Shown piece after piece: positions 16,394 to 26,048 of a DNA stretch of 64,000 bases (position 1 is the first letter of the stretch; the number at the start of each line of letters is the position of its first letter). The position numbers were made by a program, and so were the translations under genes. The notes under the pieces were generated by a model that saw only the letters and a list, made by a program, of their open reading frames with translations, was not told where the DNA came from and searched no databases. The stretch comes from JAOZTV01 sp965371805 (GTDB taxonomy: Bacteria > Acidobacteriota > Aminicenantia > UBA2199): contig CBDUZW010000017.1 of the NCBI GenBank assembly GCA_965371805.1, positions 1 through 64,000 of the forward strand, in the 5' to 3' direction.

Positions 16394-17986
16394 TTAAAAC
16401 TTTTCATCATATTTGGTCCAAAGAAAATCTCCAAGCTGCCATGCATTATCAACTACTTTTCTGCCCCATAAATTAGTGAAATTTGTCAGTTGTTTTATTC
16501 TATTTTTTTTTCTCTTGATATTTTTTACTTTAAGTTCCAGCTCTTTTTGGAGTTTTAAGATGTTTTTCTGCATTGGAATAAAAACTTTATCAACATCTTT
16601 TCTCATATCGCCCCATCTCTGAGCTGCAAGAGTACCCAATCTATTAAATGCCCACCAACCGGAATCTCTTTGATATCCCTTTGTTCTACCAGGGGTTGTG
16701 TAATATTTATGTAACGAAGTGTTCTGACAATAAATTGGTATATATATAGATGTAGCAATATTATCAAGGGCCATCCAGGCAACACCGCCAATCTCATCTG
16801 GAAGCCAGTCTCTTGATTGAATAATTGTGCCATACATTGTATACCATCTGGCAATTGTTCTTTCTCCCCTCCATCCCCATCCACTGTTAATTTTAAATAA
16901 TTTATTCATGTCATATGGCATAAAAGGATTTGCAAGGGGAGAGATAACCGTTTTTCCATCTTTATCTAATGATGTTATATTTTTTATAAAATTATAATCA
17001 GTACCTTCATAGTAATCTTTGAATATTGAAATCATTTTTTCAATTGTAACTTTTTTATCAGGTTTAACAGAAAAAGGATAATTCTCAGCGTTTGCATCAA
17101 GTTTTAATGATGGAGCGACTAAATCTAAAACTCTCCATTCTCTACGTCTTGTTGCAAAAGAAGTTCTGCTCTTTGGAGAATATACATAGCAAAATCTGAA
17201 TTTTTCTCCTTTTTTCCAATATCCCATTTCTTCAGCAGCTGTATAAATATTATCTGATGCTAAAAAATAATCTTTATCATTTAGATCAATTTCCATAATT
17301 CTGCTTCCATTTGCATTTACTGAAACATGGCCATCCGGTACTCTTTGAGCAACCCATATTGAACCTACTTTTCCTTTTCCAGACCCAACTATCTCAAGGT
17401 GCCAAACTTCTTTTTTGTCTGAAATTGTAAGACATTCTCCTGCATCATTCCATCCATATTCTTTTGTGAGTTTTCCACATAGAGTTAAGGCTTCTCTTGC
17501 TGTTTTGCATCTTTCAAGCATTAACTGAACTAGTCTTTGACAATCAATTAATCCTTTATCAGATTGTAATTCCTTCCTGCCGCCAAAAGTTGACTCTCCT
17601 ACAGCTAATTGAAATTCATTGATACAAGGGTAGGCGCTATTTAAAAATCCATAACTTACTTTGCTGTTTTCAATTTCCCCAACTTTGACATGCTTATAGG
17701 CTGGCATCGCAAATGTATCATCCTTTGATCTTTTATAAAGTGAAAATTTACTGTTTTTTTTATTATTTTTTCTTTTTGAAAAATTCATCCATGATCGGGT
17801 TCTGTGACTATCGTCTGTATGCGATGTCATAACAGAACCGTCAAAACTGGCTTTTTTTCCAACAGTTATCGTTGTACAACCATCTGGTATATCTCCATTC
17901 CAATCAGTTTTATCAACTTCTGCAAAAATTAGAACACTTAGAAAAATAATAATCATAAAAATATTAAATTTTAAACTAAACCTCAT
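16394..17986 (-). CDS. secreted C69-family dipeptidase
   Basis: After a signal peptide (FNIFMIIIFLSVLIFAEV), the sequence reads DGCTTITVGKKASFDGSVMT. Here Cys37 would become the N-terminal nucleophile after processing, as in Ntn-hydrolase dipeptidases of peptidase family C69 (PepD). Other family blocks are FGFLNSAYPCINEFQLAVGEST-like, SDKGLIDCQRLVQLMLER, GECLTISDKKEVWHLEIVG and DNIYTAAEEMGYWK. At 530 residues it is the usual size. Its job is probably cleavage of dipeptides in the periplasm or outside the cell. It is the first gene of a two-gene unit with the dehalogenase-like gene, and divergent from fliW. Confidence 0.88.
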   Translation of the reverse strand: MRFSLKFNIFMIIIFLSVLIFAEVDKTDWNGDIPDGCTTITVGKKASFDGSVMTSHTDDSHRTRSWMNFSKRKNNKKNSKFSLYKRSKDDTFAMPAYKHVKVGEIENSKVSYGFLNSAYPCINEFQLAVGESTFGGRKELQSDKGLIDCQRLVQLMLERCKTAREALTLCGKLTKEYGWNDAGECLTISDKKEVWHLEIVGSGKGKVGSIWVAQRVPDGHVSVNANGSRIMEIDLNDKDYFLASDNIYTAAEEMGYWKKGEKFRFCYVYSPKSRTSFATRRREWRVLDLVAPSLKLDANAENYPFSVKPDKKVTIEKMISIFKDYYEGTDYNFIKNITSLDKDGKTVISPLANPFMPYDMNKLFKINSGWGWRGERTIARWYTMYGTIIQSRDWLPDEIGGVAWMALDNIATSIYIPIYCQNTSLHKYYTTPGRTKGYQRDSGWWAFNRLGTLAAQRWGDMRKDVDKVFIPMQKNILKLQKELELKVKNIKRKKNRIKQLTNFTNLWGRKVVDNAWQLGDFLWTKYDEKF

Positions 17987-18119
17987 ATAAGACTCCTTTT
18001 TTTTATGAAAAACTATAACAGAATTTCATTAAAAACTCCAGTCTACTTGAAAAAAAATTATTAATTATGTAGAATTACATATTAGCTTAAAATGCTTAAT
18101 TTACTTATGAGGTAAAAAT

Positions 18120-18581
18120 ATGGAAATAAATTCAAAATTGTTAGGAAAAATGGAATATGAAAAAGAAAGCATTATTAGATTTGAAGAGGGTATTATTGGA
18201 ATCACCGATAAAAAAGAGTTTATCTTTATTGAGAAAGAAGACTTTTTACCATTTAATTATCTTCAGTCAGTTGAGGATCCTAATTTTAGTTTAATAGTTA
18301 TAAATCCTTTTTTTGTTGAAAAGGACTATATATATGACATTTCAAAAGATGATCTGAAATCTTTGAATGTCCAGGATGACAGTGACTTTTTTATTGTTGC
18401 TATAGTCGTTTTTGCAAATAAAATTGAAAATATTACTGTAAATCTAAGAGCCCCTATAATTATAAATATTAATTCAAAAGCGGCCAAACAGGTTCTCTTA
18501 TTAAATGAAGATTATGATATAGAAGCACCATTAGTCAAGGAAGGTTCTCTTGAAGCATATGTTCCTGAGGAGAAGGAATAA
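18120..18581 (+). CDS. fliW: flagellar assembly factor FliW
   Basis: This 153-residue protein has the FliW features IIRFEEGIIGITDKKEFIFI near residue 20, FNYLQSVEDPNFSLIVINPF, and NLRAPIIININSKAAKQVLL near the end. FliW binds flagellin and the CsrA protein, linking the cytoplasmic flagellin level to translation control. GAGGT upstream of the ATG supports the start. csrA follows one base after the stop, with its ribosome binding site inside the 3' end of fliW. Confidence 0.95.
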   Translation: MEINSKLLGKMEYEKESIIRFEEGIIGITDKKEFIFIEKEDFLPFNYLQSVEDPNFSLIVINPFFVEKDYIYDISKDDLKSLNVQDDSDFFIVAIVVFANKIENITVNLRAPIIININSKAAKQVLLLNEDYDIEAPLVKEGSLEAYVPEEKE

Positions 18582-18582
18582 A

Positions 18583-18828
18583 ATGTTGGTCTTAAATAGA
18601 AAAAAGGATGAGAGTATTATTATTGGGAATAATATCGAGGTTAAGATCCTTAAAACAGGAAAAAACTTTGTTGAGATTGGTATAAATGCCCCGAAAAACC
18701 TTTCGATATATAGAAAAGAGATATTTCTTCAGATACAAAATAAAAATATTGAAGCTATAAAATCAGCTGAGAACAGTAATCTCAATAATATAATTAAATT
18801 GTTTAAAGATATAAAAACTCCCGAATAA
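18583..18828 (+). CDS. csrA: carbon storage / flagellin translation regulator CsrA
   Basis: The 81-residue protein begins MLVLNRKKDESIIIGNNIEV and contains GINAPKNLSIYRKEIFLQIQ, the core of the CsrA RNA-binding dimer. It is slightly longer than the 61-residue enterobacterial form because of a C-terminal extension, common in FliW-containing phyla where that tail binds FliW. AAGGA in the end of fliW drives the ATG at 18583; longer in-frame forms starting at 18550 would lie inside fliW. Confidence 0.95.
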   Translation: MLVLNRKKDESIIIGNNIEVKILKTGKNFVEIGINAPKNLSIYRKEIFLQIQNKNIEAIKSAENSNLNNIIKLFKDIKTPE

Positions 18829-18927
18829 TTAAACTCTCAGTCTTAAATAGATATATGTTTTCATCATAATTTGTGGAAATTATAGAAAATGGTTATGAAC
18901 AAATCCGATATGTCTTTTTGGATAGGG

Positions 18928-18976
18928 ATTGCACACTTTTGTGTGCAATTGTCATTGTTCGAACACTAGGCGAACA
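18928..18976. promoter_or_regulatory. two adjacent hairpins downstream of csrA
   Basis: ATTGCACAC-TTTT-GTGTGCAAT (18928-18949) is a perfect 9-bp stem with a 4-base loop. TGTTCG-N9-CGAACA (18956-18976) follows 6 bases later. Neither is followed by a clear run of T, so an intrinsic terminator is not proven. They could also be operators or RNA structures at the end of the fliW-csrA transcript. Confidence 0.5.
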
Positions 18977-19267
18977 CATCTTTGTATATGATGTTTTTGC
19001 ATTTTTTTAGGTTCTCTCTTATTAAAAGATAATATTAGTTTTTTTTAAGAACCATGAAAACAAAAAGAGTAAGAATGATAAATAAAAGGCAATTATAACA
19101 AGATCAAATCATTTATTGATAATATTAAAATAAAGATCAAATGAGTTTTTAAAAAATTATTAAAGATGAAAAAAAATGAAAGGCATAATAATATATAAAT
19201 CAAAATACGGTTCCAAAAAACAAGCAACACCTTATCAACAATTTCATTTTTTATATTCGTATATTGG

Positions 19268-19465
19268 GAGTTAATAAACACATACATTATAACTCTGGAT
19301 ATTAATCCCAAAGGAAAGTTATTAAAACATATCTTTCTTCCGGTTGTTGATGGAAATGTCCTTGACCCAAAACCTTATACAATTAAGCATAAAAATATAT
19401 ACCAATTAATAGAAAATTCTAAGAAAGAAGTTTGGGAGCTATATATTTATAAACTTAAGTTTTAA
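19268..19465 (+). pseudogene. C-terminal fragment of a 6-bladed beta-propeller gene
   Basis: The frame encodes INPKGKLLKHIFLPVVDG, PYTIKHKNIYQLIENSKKEV and WELYIYKLKF before a stop, with no start codon. It aligns with the last ~55 residues of the beta-propeller protein at 23614-24666 (GNQIQQIFLLIKYRN, PYTISAGKLYQLVENEDKEE, WELQIEDIKF). It is the leftover 3' end of a paralogue whose 5' part is missing. The remaining sequence between csrA and the next gene holds a promoter and a short lysine-rich frame (19765-19845, ending KTFGKKLKK) with no recognisable identity. Confidence 0.7.
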
Positions 19466-19583
19466 TTGAGAAAATGCAATACGTCAATGGAAGAAAAACT
19501 GGATGTTTTTTGCCTCTATTTTAAATCAATCCTATCTATTCCCTGCTTAAAAAAATAAATAATTAAAACTTAAAATTATTTTC

Positions 19584-19612
19584 TTGACATTTTTTTACGA
19601 ATTCTTTATATT
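19584..19612 (+). promoter_or_regulatory. candidate sigma-70 promoter
   Basis: TTGACA (19584-19589) and TATATT (19607-19612) are spaced by 17 bases. It reads toward the lipoprotein gene at 19874, which lies over 250 bases away, so the leader would be long or would contain the small lysine-rich frame. Confidence 0.5.
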
Positions 19613-19873
19613 TCTATTGAATGATATCAGATAATAATTTAATTTTATGTCCACAAAATCCTGAATTCGAAATTCAGGAAATTAATATAAAAAACCAATC
19701 TCTACTAAATATCATATTCGGTAGAGTCGTCCATGTCTGACGAGAACTGAACGGCAGCGAGCTGGTGAAGGCAAAGAAGTCTTCTAAAAAATATAAAAAA
19801 GACCTTAGTGCTATAAAAACATTTGGGAAGAAGCTTAAAAAATAAGCTTAAATAAACTTTCAGAGGAGAAACC

Positions 19874-20572
19874 ATGAAAAAAATTAATTTGTCTATTAAG
19901 TTCTTTTATCTTTTTATAGTATTAATAATGTTATTTGCATGCACAATACCTAGAATTAAAGTCTCAAAGTTTTTATTAACAGACACATCTGTTTTCAAAG
20001 CAAAAGGTAAACAAGGTTGGCAAATTAATCAAGTTATAACTTTTGGAGGATATTATACATCAAAAGTTAAAAGAGGTGGAACAACAACAACTTCAAGAAA
20101 AAAGGCAAAACAAAAATTGAGTTTCCAACAATATACTCCTGATAATAAATCAAGTAAAGTAAATACTATTAGTAAATATCATACTTATGAAGGAACTATA
20201 ATCCCTATAAACAATCCAGAAAATATTTGGAAATTTATAATAAATAATCCAGAATTAAGTTTATCTAAAGATGTAGATTGTGGAATGATTGAAAATGAAA
20301 ATAGTAATAAAATTTTAATTAGGCTTGTAAGAGAATTTGAGGGTCATAAGTTACCAGGTTACTTTAAATCTTTTAATCTGGAAAAGTATTATTATGGATA
20401 CGAATTTATACAGAATGAAATGGTAATTGGTACTGTTTCAACTATAAGCAATGGACGCGTATGGATTAAAAATCATCTAACTCCCGATCAAAAACTAGTT
20501 TTATCTAGTGTTTTTACTGCACTATTATTACGACACAGTATCAAAGAGATACTTGAAGACTCATCTGATTAA
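19874..20572 (+). CDS. lipoprotein of unknown function
   Basis: The 232-residue product has a lipoprotein signal (FFYLFIVLIMLFAC) with the lipid-bearing cysteine at residue 23. AGAGGAG precedes the ATG. The mature part is Lys/Thr/Ser-rich, with a RGGTTTTSRKKAKQK segment and a more structured C-terminal half (EFEGHKLPGYFKSFNLEKYY; NGRVWIKNHLTPDQKLV). I do not recognise a family. It lies in a decayed accessory region and has no obvious operon partner. Confidence 0.7.
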   Translation: MKKINLSIKFFYLFIVLIMLFACTIPRIKVSKFLLTDTSVFKAKGKQGWQINQVITFGGYYTSKVKRGGTTTTSRKKAKQKLSFQQYTPDNKSSKVNTISKYHTYEGTIIPINNPENIWKFIINNPELSLSKDVDCGMIENENSNKILIRLVREFEGHKLPGYFKSFNLEKYYYGYEFIQNEMVIGTVSTISNGRVWIKNHLTPDQKLVLSSVFTALLLRHSIKEILEDSSD

Positions 20573-20759
20573 GATTCTTAAATAGTAAGCGTCAAAACAA
20601 CTATAATTTTGATTTATATCCATTTTTTTGGATTTTTATACTTCAACTGATTTAATCAACTCTTTTATATAAACAATATATCTAATTAAGATGTGTTGAA
20701 AATATACTTGCATACATATTGTGTCAATAAGACTAAAAATCTAACCAAAGGTGGTTAAA

Positions 20760-21129
20760 ATGAAAAAAACATATTTTCTTATCATTATTATCATAATTTT
20801 AACTGGATGTAAGACTGTTTCAGTAGATAAAAAAGGTTTGATTTCCGAATCCACTATGGAAATGCTTGATATCAACCTTATCTCATATGTCTTGAATCTG
20901 GAAACTAAAGTCATCCATTCTGAAAAAGAGCTCCAGGAGTATTTCGCACTCGCTGGCACCACCTGTATGGGAAGGTGAAAACGCTCTTATTTTTATAACT
21001 AGAAATGATTTTGACGGAGGAAGCTTGCCGGTTATGCATTACTCGACATTTACATACAAAGTTTCTAAGGATATCCCCAAAATAATATTGGGTTACGGTT
21101 ACAAAAGAGAAGAAATTGAAAATAAATGA
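20760..21129 (+). pseudogene. frameshifted small lipoprotein gene
   Basis: The first frame starts at ATG 20760 after AGGTGG and has a lipobox (FLIIIIIILTGC). It runs to SEKELQEYF and then ends shortly after at a TGA (20976-20978). A continuous second frame takes over around 20945-20968 (APPVWEGENALIFITRNDF, then MHYSTFTYKVSKDIPKIIL) and ends at 21127-21129. Joining the frames gives one protein of about 121 residues, so a single-base indel has split the gene, unless the reading is a sequencing error. The family is not recognised. Confidence 0.65.
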
Positions 21130-21309
21130 AGATAAAACATTTGTACCTTATTTTTTATATGAACTAAATTAATTGGTCAACCTATATAGAAAATAGTTCC
21201 GATCTGTCAATTATAAATACAATTCTTTGCCTTACCGCAAAATTATTCATATTATCTAATAAAGAACTTTTATACTTCAAAAAAACTTGATAATTTATTT
21301 TATTTATAT

Positions 21310-21380
21310 GCATCCAGTTAAGTACACCTTACATTAGCTTTACATTTCTTTTAGGGTGTACTTTGTTTGTAAGCGTTCAT
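21310..21380. mobile_element. IS66-type end debris
   Basis: TTAAGTACACCTTAC near 21316 and AGGGTGTACTTTGTTTGTAAGCG at about 21353-21378 resemble, in both orientations, the end sequence GTAAGC...AAAGTACACCTT found just upstream of the IS66 accessory gene at 26372 (complement, about 26425-26447). GTAAGCG is typical of IS66 termini. A further GTAAGCGTC lies at about 20588. No transposase gene remains beside these ends. Confidence 0.4.
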
Positions 21381-21419
21381 TAGCTACAAAAATTATAATT
21401 TCTTAATCCAAATTTCTTT

Positions 21420-23327
21420 TTATTCCTCAATATTATTATTAATATATTTTTCAAGATAATTAAGAATTTTATTAAAAACTTCCTTTTTCATATCATTTTT
21501 ATACAGGAAATTATGACCGTGATTCTCATAATTGATATATTCGACTTCATTTCCTTTAAGTTTCAATTTATTTACAAATTCATCAACTTCAAGAATTGGT
21601 ATGGAAGTATCCTTAGCTCCATTGATCATCAGCAAAGGTGTCTTGATCTTTTTTACATTAAATAAAGGCGAATTATTCATTAACATAACTTTATCCTTAA
21701 CCGGATCTCCATATTTAAGTTGAAACCCTTTTCCCAATACTTTAAATGATGAAACAAGATTTACATTTCCACAGATACTCATACAACAGGCAAATAAATC
21801 AGGATATTTCATAATTCCAGATAGGGCTACATGAGCACCGGAGCTGAATCCATAGATGGCAATTTTTGATTTATCAACCATTCCTTTTTTAATCAGCCAA
21901 TTAATCCCATCTATAACATCATCAGTGCTTTTTCTTCCCCATTGTTTATATCCGGCCAGAGTAAATTTTTTCCCATACCCGGAAGAGCCCCTGTAATTGA
22001 CCTGAAAAACCAGATAGCCTTTATTGGCCAATAGTTGAGTTATATCATTATAACCGGGAGTATCCCTTAAGATTGGACCGCCATGAACACATACGATAAC
22101 TGGTAGTTTCTTTACTGCAGCTATATTTGGTTTTGTTATATAACCATGAATTCTTAATCCATCTCTTGCCTGATAACTTACTGGATATGTTTTTGCTAAA
22201 CTAATTTCACCAATACTTTCATTTAGCTTATGAATCATTGTTATTTCACCAGTTTTTTTATTAAGGAGATAAAAATTACCCTTAATTTGATCACTAAAAA
22301 CTTTGATAATAATTTTTTCTGAATTTTTTGAGAAAGATTCAATTGAAAAAGGAGATTCCCCAATTTTATTTTTATTACTATCTATTATTGTTTTAAAATA
22401 ACTATCAAAAAAATGCTGCTTATATTTATCTGCACAATAATAAGCATAAACTAGTTTTTGTTTTTTTTGAGAATAATAAAAATCTGATGTTATAAGTATT
22501 GAGTCATTCCTTTCTTCCCTGGATCGAATATCAAAATTGGGATCTTCTAATATAATTGTTTCTCTTTTTTTTTTTAGATCAAATTCTACTATTGCAATTT
22601 TATCACGGGCAACTGAAGAATAGGCATATACGATATTATTATTTTTGGAAAAAAACTTTGGATAAAATTTATCTCGCCTCTGGAGAGTTATCAGATTTTC
22701 AAAATCGCTTTTTTTAGAATTAAATATCAGGATACTCTTTGAGGTCCATGCTAATCTTAGTTTGCCTGAATTATCAGCAAAATACCTATAAATTCCAGGC
22801 AAATTTTTTGATTTTAGATATACCAGTTGTTTTTTTCCAGTATTAATATTTACCATATATACATCAGAATTATTAGTTTTGATCATAATTTCATCCCCTT
22901 TTTGGGAATTTACAGAAATTATCTCGGATCCGATACCTCCGGAAAAATCAGTCAGGCATTTTATTTTTTTGTTTTTGATATCAACTGAATAAATATTTTC
23001 TTTCCAACTGTAAAACCCAGGATCTACAGACAAAACCAATTGAGTGTTATTAATCCAAAAATATTTATAAATCCTATTTTTAGTATGATAGACCAATTGA
23101 ATATTAATTTTATTTGCTGTGCTCCGAATCATGAGATTTTTATTTGAATTATCATACTCTATGTAAGAAATATAATTGCCATCGGGCGACAGTTTAAAAT
23201 CGGATTTCTTTTCCAGATGAAAAAATTTCTCAACAGCCATTCTATTGGACATTGTTTCAGCGTTTAAATATACCTGCACCATAATGATTGATATCATTAA
23301 AACTAAAATATCACACTTTTTAATCAT
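21420..23327 (-). CDS. exported S9-family prolyl oligopeptidase / acylaminoacyl peptidase
   Basis: The 635-residue protein begins with a signal peptide (KKCDILVLMISIIMVQVYLN), then an N-terminal beta-propeller-like half (KLSPDGNYISYIEYD and repeats). The C-terminal alpha/beta hydrolase contains VCVHGGPILRDTPGYN, the nucleophile elbow GFSSGAHVAL near residue 492, aspartate in NGAKDTSIP and histidine in ENHGHNF. These are the catalytic triad of peptidase family S9. AGGAG before the ATG at 23327 fixes the start; the ATG-containing extension to 23351 is unlikely. It would clip peptides in the periplasm. It stands alone beside IS66 debris. Confidence 0.88.
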   Translation of the reverse strand: MIKKCDILVLMISIIMVQVYLNAETMSNRMAVEKFFHLEKKSDFKLSPDGNYISYIEYDNSNKNLMIRSTANKINIQLVYHTKNRIYKYFWINNTQLVLSVDPGFYSWKENIYSVDIKNKKIKCLTDFSGGIGSEIISVNSQKGDEIMIKTNNSDVYMVNINTGKKQLVYLKSKNLPGIYRYFADNSGKLRLAWTSKSILIFNSKKSDFENLITLQRRDKFYPKFFSKNNNIVYAYSSVARDKIAIVEFDLKKKRETIILEDPNFDIRSREERNDSILITSDFYYSQKKQKLVYAYYCADKYKQHFFDSYFKTIIDSNKNKIGESPFSIESFSKNSEKIIIKVFSDQIKGNFYLLNKKTGEITMIHKLNESIGEISLAKTYPVSYQARDGLRIHGYITKPNIAAVKKLPVIVCVHGGPILRDTPGYNDITQLLANKGYLVFQVNYRGSSGYGKKFTLAGYKQWGRKSTDDVIDGINWLIKKGMVDKSKIAIYGFSSGAHVALSGIMKYPDLFACCMSICGNVNLVSSFKVLGKGFQLKYGDPVKDKVMLMNNSPLFNVKKIKTPLLMINGAKDTSIPILEVDEFVNKLKLKGNEVEYINYENHGHNFLYKNDMKKEVFNKILNYLEKYINNNIEE

Positions 23328-23526
23328 AATTTCTCCTAAATATTTTCCCATCTAATCAATATCAAAACTTAATGGGTAATAATAAATAACGTCTTAAAAC
23401 ACAAAATGTTACAATAAGAGCGTTTTTTTTGATTTTTATATTCTGCGTCCACAGAATCAACTTAGAGTACCACGCCATTTCGCTAAGTATTATTTTATTG
23501 GCCGACATTAATAACCTATCTTGACA

Positions 23527-23583
23527 CCAGTTTTTTCTTCCGATAGCAAATGGTCTAATGGCATTTTCAATAAGGTTGTTATC
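23527..23583 (-). pseudogene. remnant of an IS66 transposase (TnpC) gene
   Basis: A short open stretch encodes DNNLIENAIRPFAIGRKNW, the diagnostic C-terminal block of IS66-family TnpC transposases. In intact elements this is followed by LFSGS-like sequence; here the frame continues with unrelated residues, and a stop lies directly upstream. The intergenic stretch 23352-23613 contains nothing else recognisable. Confidence 0.75.
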
Positions 23584-23613
23584 TCAGAACAAAACTGGGT
23601 GTTATTCAACATG

Positions 23614-24666
23614 TTAAAATTTGATATCCTCAATTTGAAGTTCCCACTCCTCTTTATCTTCATTTTCTACTAATTGATATAATTTCCCAGCAGAAATTGT
23701 ATATGGAAATGTGTCGATTATATTTCTGTATTTTATTAAGAGAAAAATTTGCTGTATTTGATTTCCAAATTGATCAAAAATGAAAAATTCTGTTTTACCT
23801 TTTTCCAATTTAAAAGTCTGAACGAATAATTTATTACCGTCAACATGTATGGAATTAATTGCTGGGAAAACATTTGGAATTTTTATTACTTTTTTCAATG
23901 AGGACCAATTTTTTTTTATATATGGAGACTCTTTCCAGGCTTCAATAATTCGCTGTCTATCCCTATCTGTAACTATCAATTTTTTATAGTTTGTTTTTAT
24001 AATTTTTTCTTGTTTACCCATTGAATCAAATACTGTAATAGCAAATTTATCCCCTGATGGAATATATATTTTCTTTCCAATTAATTGGAAAGAAGAGACT
24101 GATTTATAAGCAAGTTTACTCCACAATACCATATTGTCCTGTTTGTAATGGGGGATCATTCTGTTTATTAGATTTTTAATTTTTTCCCCATTTATATCAT
24201 ATAGAGAGAAGGAAAAATAAGGGATATTTCCTTCTGTCAAATAAGTCATCGCAACAAAGCCATTTTCAAGCAGTCTCCAATTGAAAGCCATTGCATCATT
24301 CAATTTTTTTTCATAAATAAATTTCCCGTTTTTAGAAAAAAAGGTTAACTTTTTATTACTCCCAACAATAATTTGATTTTTTAAAATGGAAATATTTATT
24401 CCAGATTCAACAAATTGATAGGGTTTGAATTCTTTTGGACCTTCTCCTTTTTTTCCAAAACTACAAATAAGTTTAAAATCCTTTAATGAATAAACCGAAA
24501 CAACCATTTTCTGCCTAATAATTAATCTCTTCCCATCAACAATTAACAAATCAGGTTTAATTAATTCAGGTATAGGAACAATTTTTCGTTTATCCAAATC
24601 CAAGCTAAACTGATTTTGAACAAATAATATTAAAAATAATACAAATAAAATTGTTTTTGTTTTCAT
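23614..24666 (-). CDS. exported 6-bladed beta-propeller protein
   Basis: The 350-residue protein has a signal peptide (KTILFVLFLILFVQNQFSLD) and a series of propeller blades with KDFKLICSFGKKGEGPKEF, FFSKNGKFIYEKKLN, VFDSMGKQEKIIKTNY and IFDQFGNQIQQIFLL. The GxGEGPxEF motif is characteristic of the 6-bladed beta-propeller lipoprotein/secreted family (PF17170-like). These are probably substrate-binding or scaffolding proteins; no catalytic residues are known to me. A fragment of a paralogue lies at 19268-19465, so the locus once held at least two copies. Confidence 0.78.
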   Translation of the reverse strand: MKTKTILFVLFLILFVQNQFSLDLDKRKIVPIPELIKPDLLIVDGKRLIIRQKMVVSVYSLKDFKLICSFGKKGEGPKEFKPYQFVESGINISILKNQIIVGSNKKLTFFSKNGKFIYEKKLNDAMAFNWRLLENGFVAMTYLTEGNIPYFSFSLYDINGEKIKNLINRMIPHYKQDNMVLWSKLAYKSVSSFQLIGKKIYIPSGDKFAITVFDSMGKQEKIIKTNYKKLIVTDRDRQRIIEAWKESPYIKKNWSSLKKVIKIPNVFPAINSIHVDGNKLFVQTFKLEKGKTEFFIFDQFGNQIQQIFLLIKYRNIIDTFPYTISAGKLYQLVENEDKEEWELQIEDIKF

Positions 24667-24757
24667 AGCATCTCCTTAGCAATTAGAAACTTAATTATAA
24701 TAGCAAAACAGCAAAAAAACTACTAAATTTATAAATCTGGGACACTATATTTATTTT

Positions 24758-25789
24758 TTAGTTTTTTAATTTTCTAAATTGAGATGGGGACATACTAAAT
24801 TTCTTTTTAAAAACTGAATTAAATGATGAAATGGAATTAAAGCCACTATTAGCAGCTACTGTGATAATTTTTACTTTTTTATTTTTAGGATCCTGAAGAT
24901 ATTTCTGGGCAACATCCAACCGATATTTATTTATATAATCTGGAAAACTCTGACCAAGATTTTCATTTATTAATTGAGATAAATATAATGGTAAAATAGA
25001 TAATCTTTCTGCTGCTTTTTGCAGGTTGATTTCTGGATCTAAATACAGTTTTTCTTTTGTCATCATTTCATCTAAACGAATTATATATTTCCTTGACTCG
25101 ATTTTTGTTAGGTTTGAATATTTATATTTTTTATCTGTGAGAAATATATTATCCGTTTTTTTGCTATTCAATATCCAGAAAATCATGATATAAAACATAA
25201 ATGAATAAAGTGCTGGCCCGAGTAAATATGGAATATCCAGAATAATTATATTTGAAAAATAAGCCAACCAGACAATAAATATACCCATTACCAAATTAAG
25301 AATCCATTTGGATTGATTTTTCCTCTGTTGAGACAATGAATTATTATTCCAATAATTTTGAAACCAAAAATGCAAGGTTAAAATTATTACCACCATTAAG
25401 TGAAGTAAGATGGCAAAGTACCTTCGTCTCATGTAGAGATAATTATACTGATCAAAAATCAAGCAGCTAGTTAAAAATAAAATAGGCGGCACCATGCTGA
25501 AAAAATGAATTCGTTTGAATGAAAAATCAGGATTATGAAGAATTCTGACATAAAAATATAATAAAGGTCCAATAAAAATGAAACCAAGTAGGCCAATATT
25601 TTTTACCCAGTAAGGAGCATAGAAAAATTCTTTTAAGAATGATTTAGCAATTCTAATTGATAATGATAAAAGGAGGAGTGCTAAGTAAGTATTTGCTCTA
25701 CTTTTATTTTTAATTATTAATAATAATGCAAAAAATAACCCATTAATAACTCCAACTAGGCTAATCACTGCTTTAATCGGAAAATTCAT
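24758..25789 (-). CDS. membrane-anchored AraC-family regulator
   Basis: The N-terminal ~220 residues contain about six to seven hydrophobic helices (VISLVGVINGLFFALLLII; IGLLGFIFIGPLLYFYV; and others). The C-terminal ~100 residues are an AraC DNA-binding domain: LYLDPEINLQKAAERLSILP, then SFPDYINKYRLDVAQKYL and AANSGFNSISSFNSVFKKKF. The ATG at 25789 begins the first helix; a longer frame to 25888 lacks support. This one-component architecture lets a membrane or periplasmic signal act on transcription. The target is unknown; the propeller gene downstream in the same direction is a candidate. Confidence 0.8.
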   Translation of the reverse strand: MNFPIKAVISLVGVINGLFFALLLIIKNKSRANTYLALLLLSLSIRIAKSFLKEFFYAPYWVKNIGLLGFIFIGPLLYFYVRILHNPDFSFKRIHFFSMVPPILFLTSCLIFDQYNYLYMRRRYFAILLHLMVVIILTLHFWFQNYWNNNSLSQQRKNQSKWILNLVMGIFIVWLAYFSNIIILDIPYLLGPALYSFMFYIMIFWILNSKKTDNIFLTDKKYKYSNLTKIESRKYIIRLDEMMTKEKLYLDPEINLQKAAERLSILPLYLSQLINENLGQSFPDYINKYRLDVAQKYLQDPKNKKVKIITVAANSGFNSISSFNSVFKKKFSMSPSQFRKLKN

Positions 25790-26048
25790 TGTATAGAGAC
25801 ACCTATTCCTTGTATATTTATATGGTATTATACATGTCTTTATTCTTTTTATCCAATATTTGATAATTGGAATACGGGCTAACGGCACCTATGTTTCCGT
25901 TAGCCCTTGATGGTAAATGATGGAAAGGAAGAGCAGACTTTTACTAAAACAGATTTTCTCATATCTGTAATTCCTTATACCTTGACTCCTGAAATAGAAT
26001 AGAACATTAAACAGTCTGTAGAACTTTAATAAGTCTTCTTAAAGATTC

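Noticed and set aside
19093..19311. 72-residue hydrophobic frame on the minus strand
   Set aside because: AT-rich chance frame without a ribosome site, overlapping the beta-propeller gene relic on the other strand.
19720..19800. Possible small structured RNA (GTCCATGTCTGACGAGAACTG region)
   Set aside because: Does not match the SRP RNA core, tmRNA or RNase P motifs that I know; it encodes at most a short lysine-rich peptide.
20979..21000. AACGCTCTTATT shared with the complement near 23430
   Set aside because: 12-base match within an AT-rich coding sequence, too short to call a repeat.
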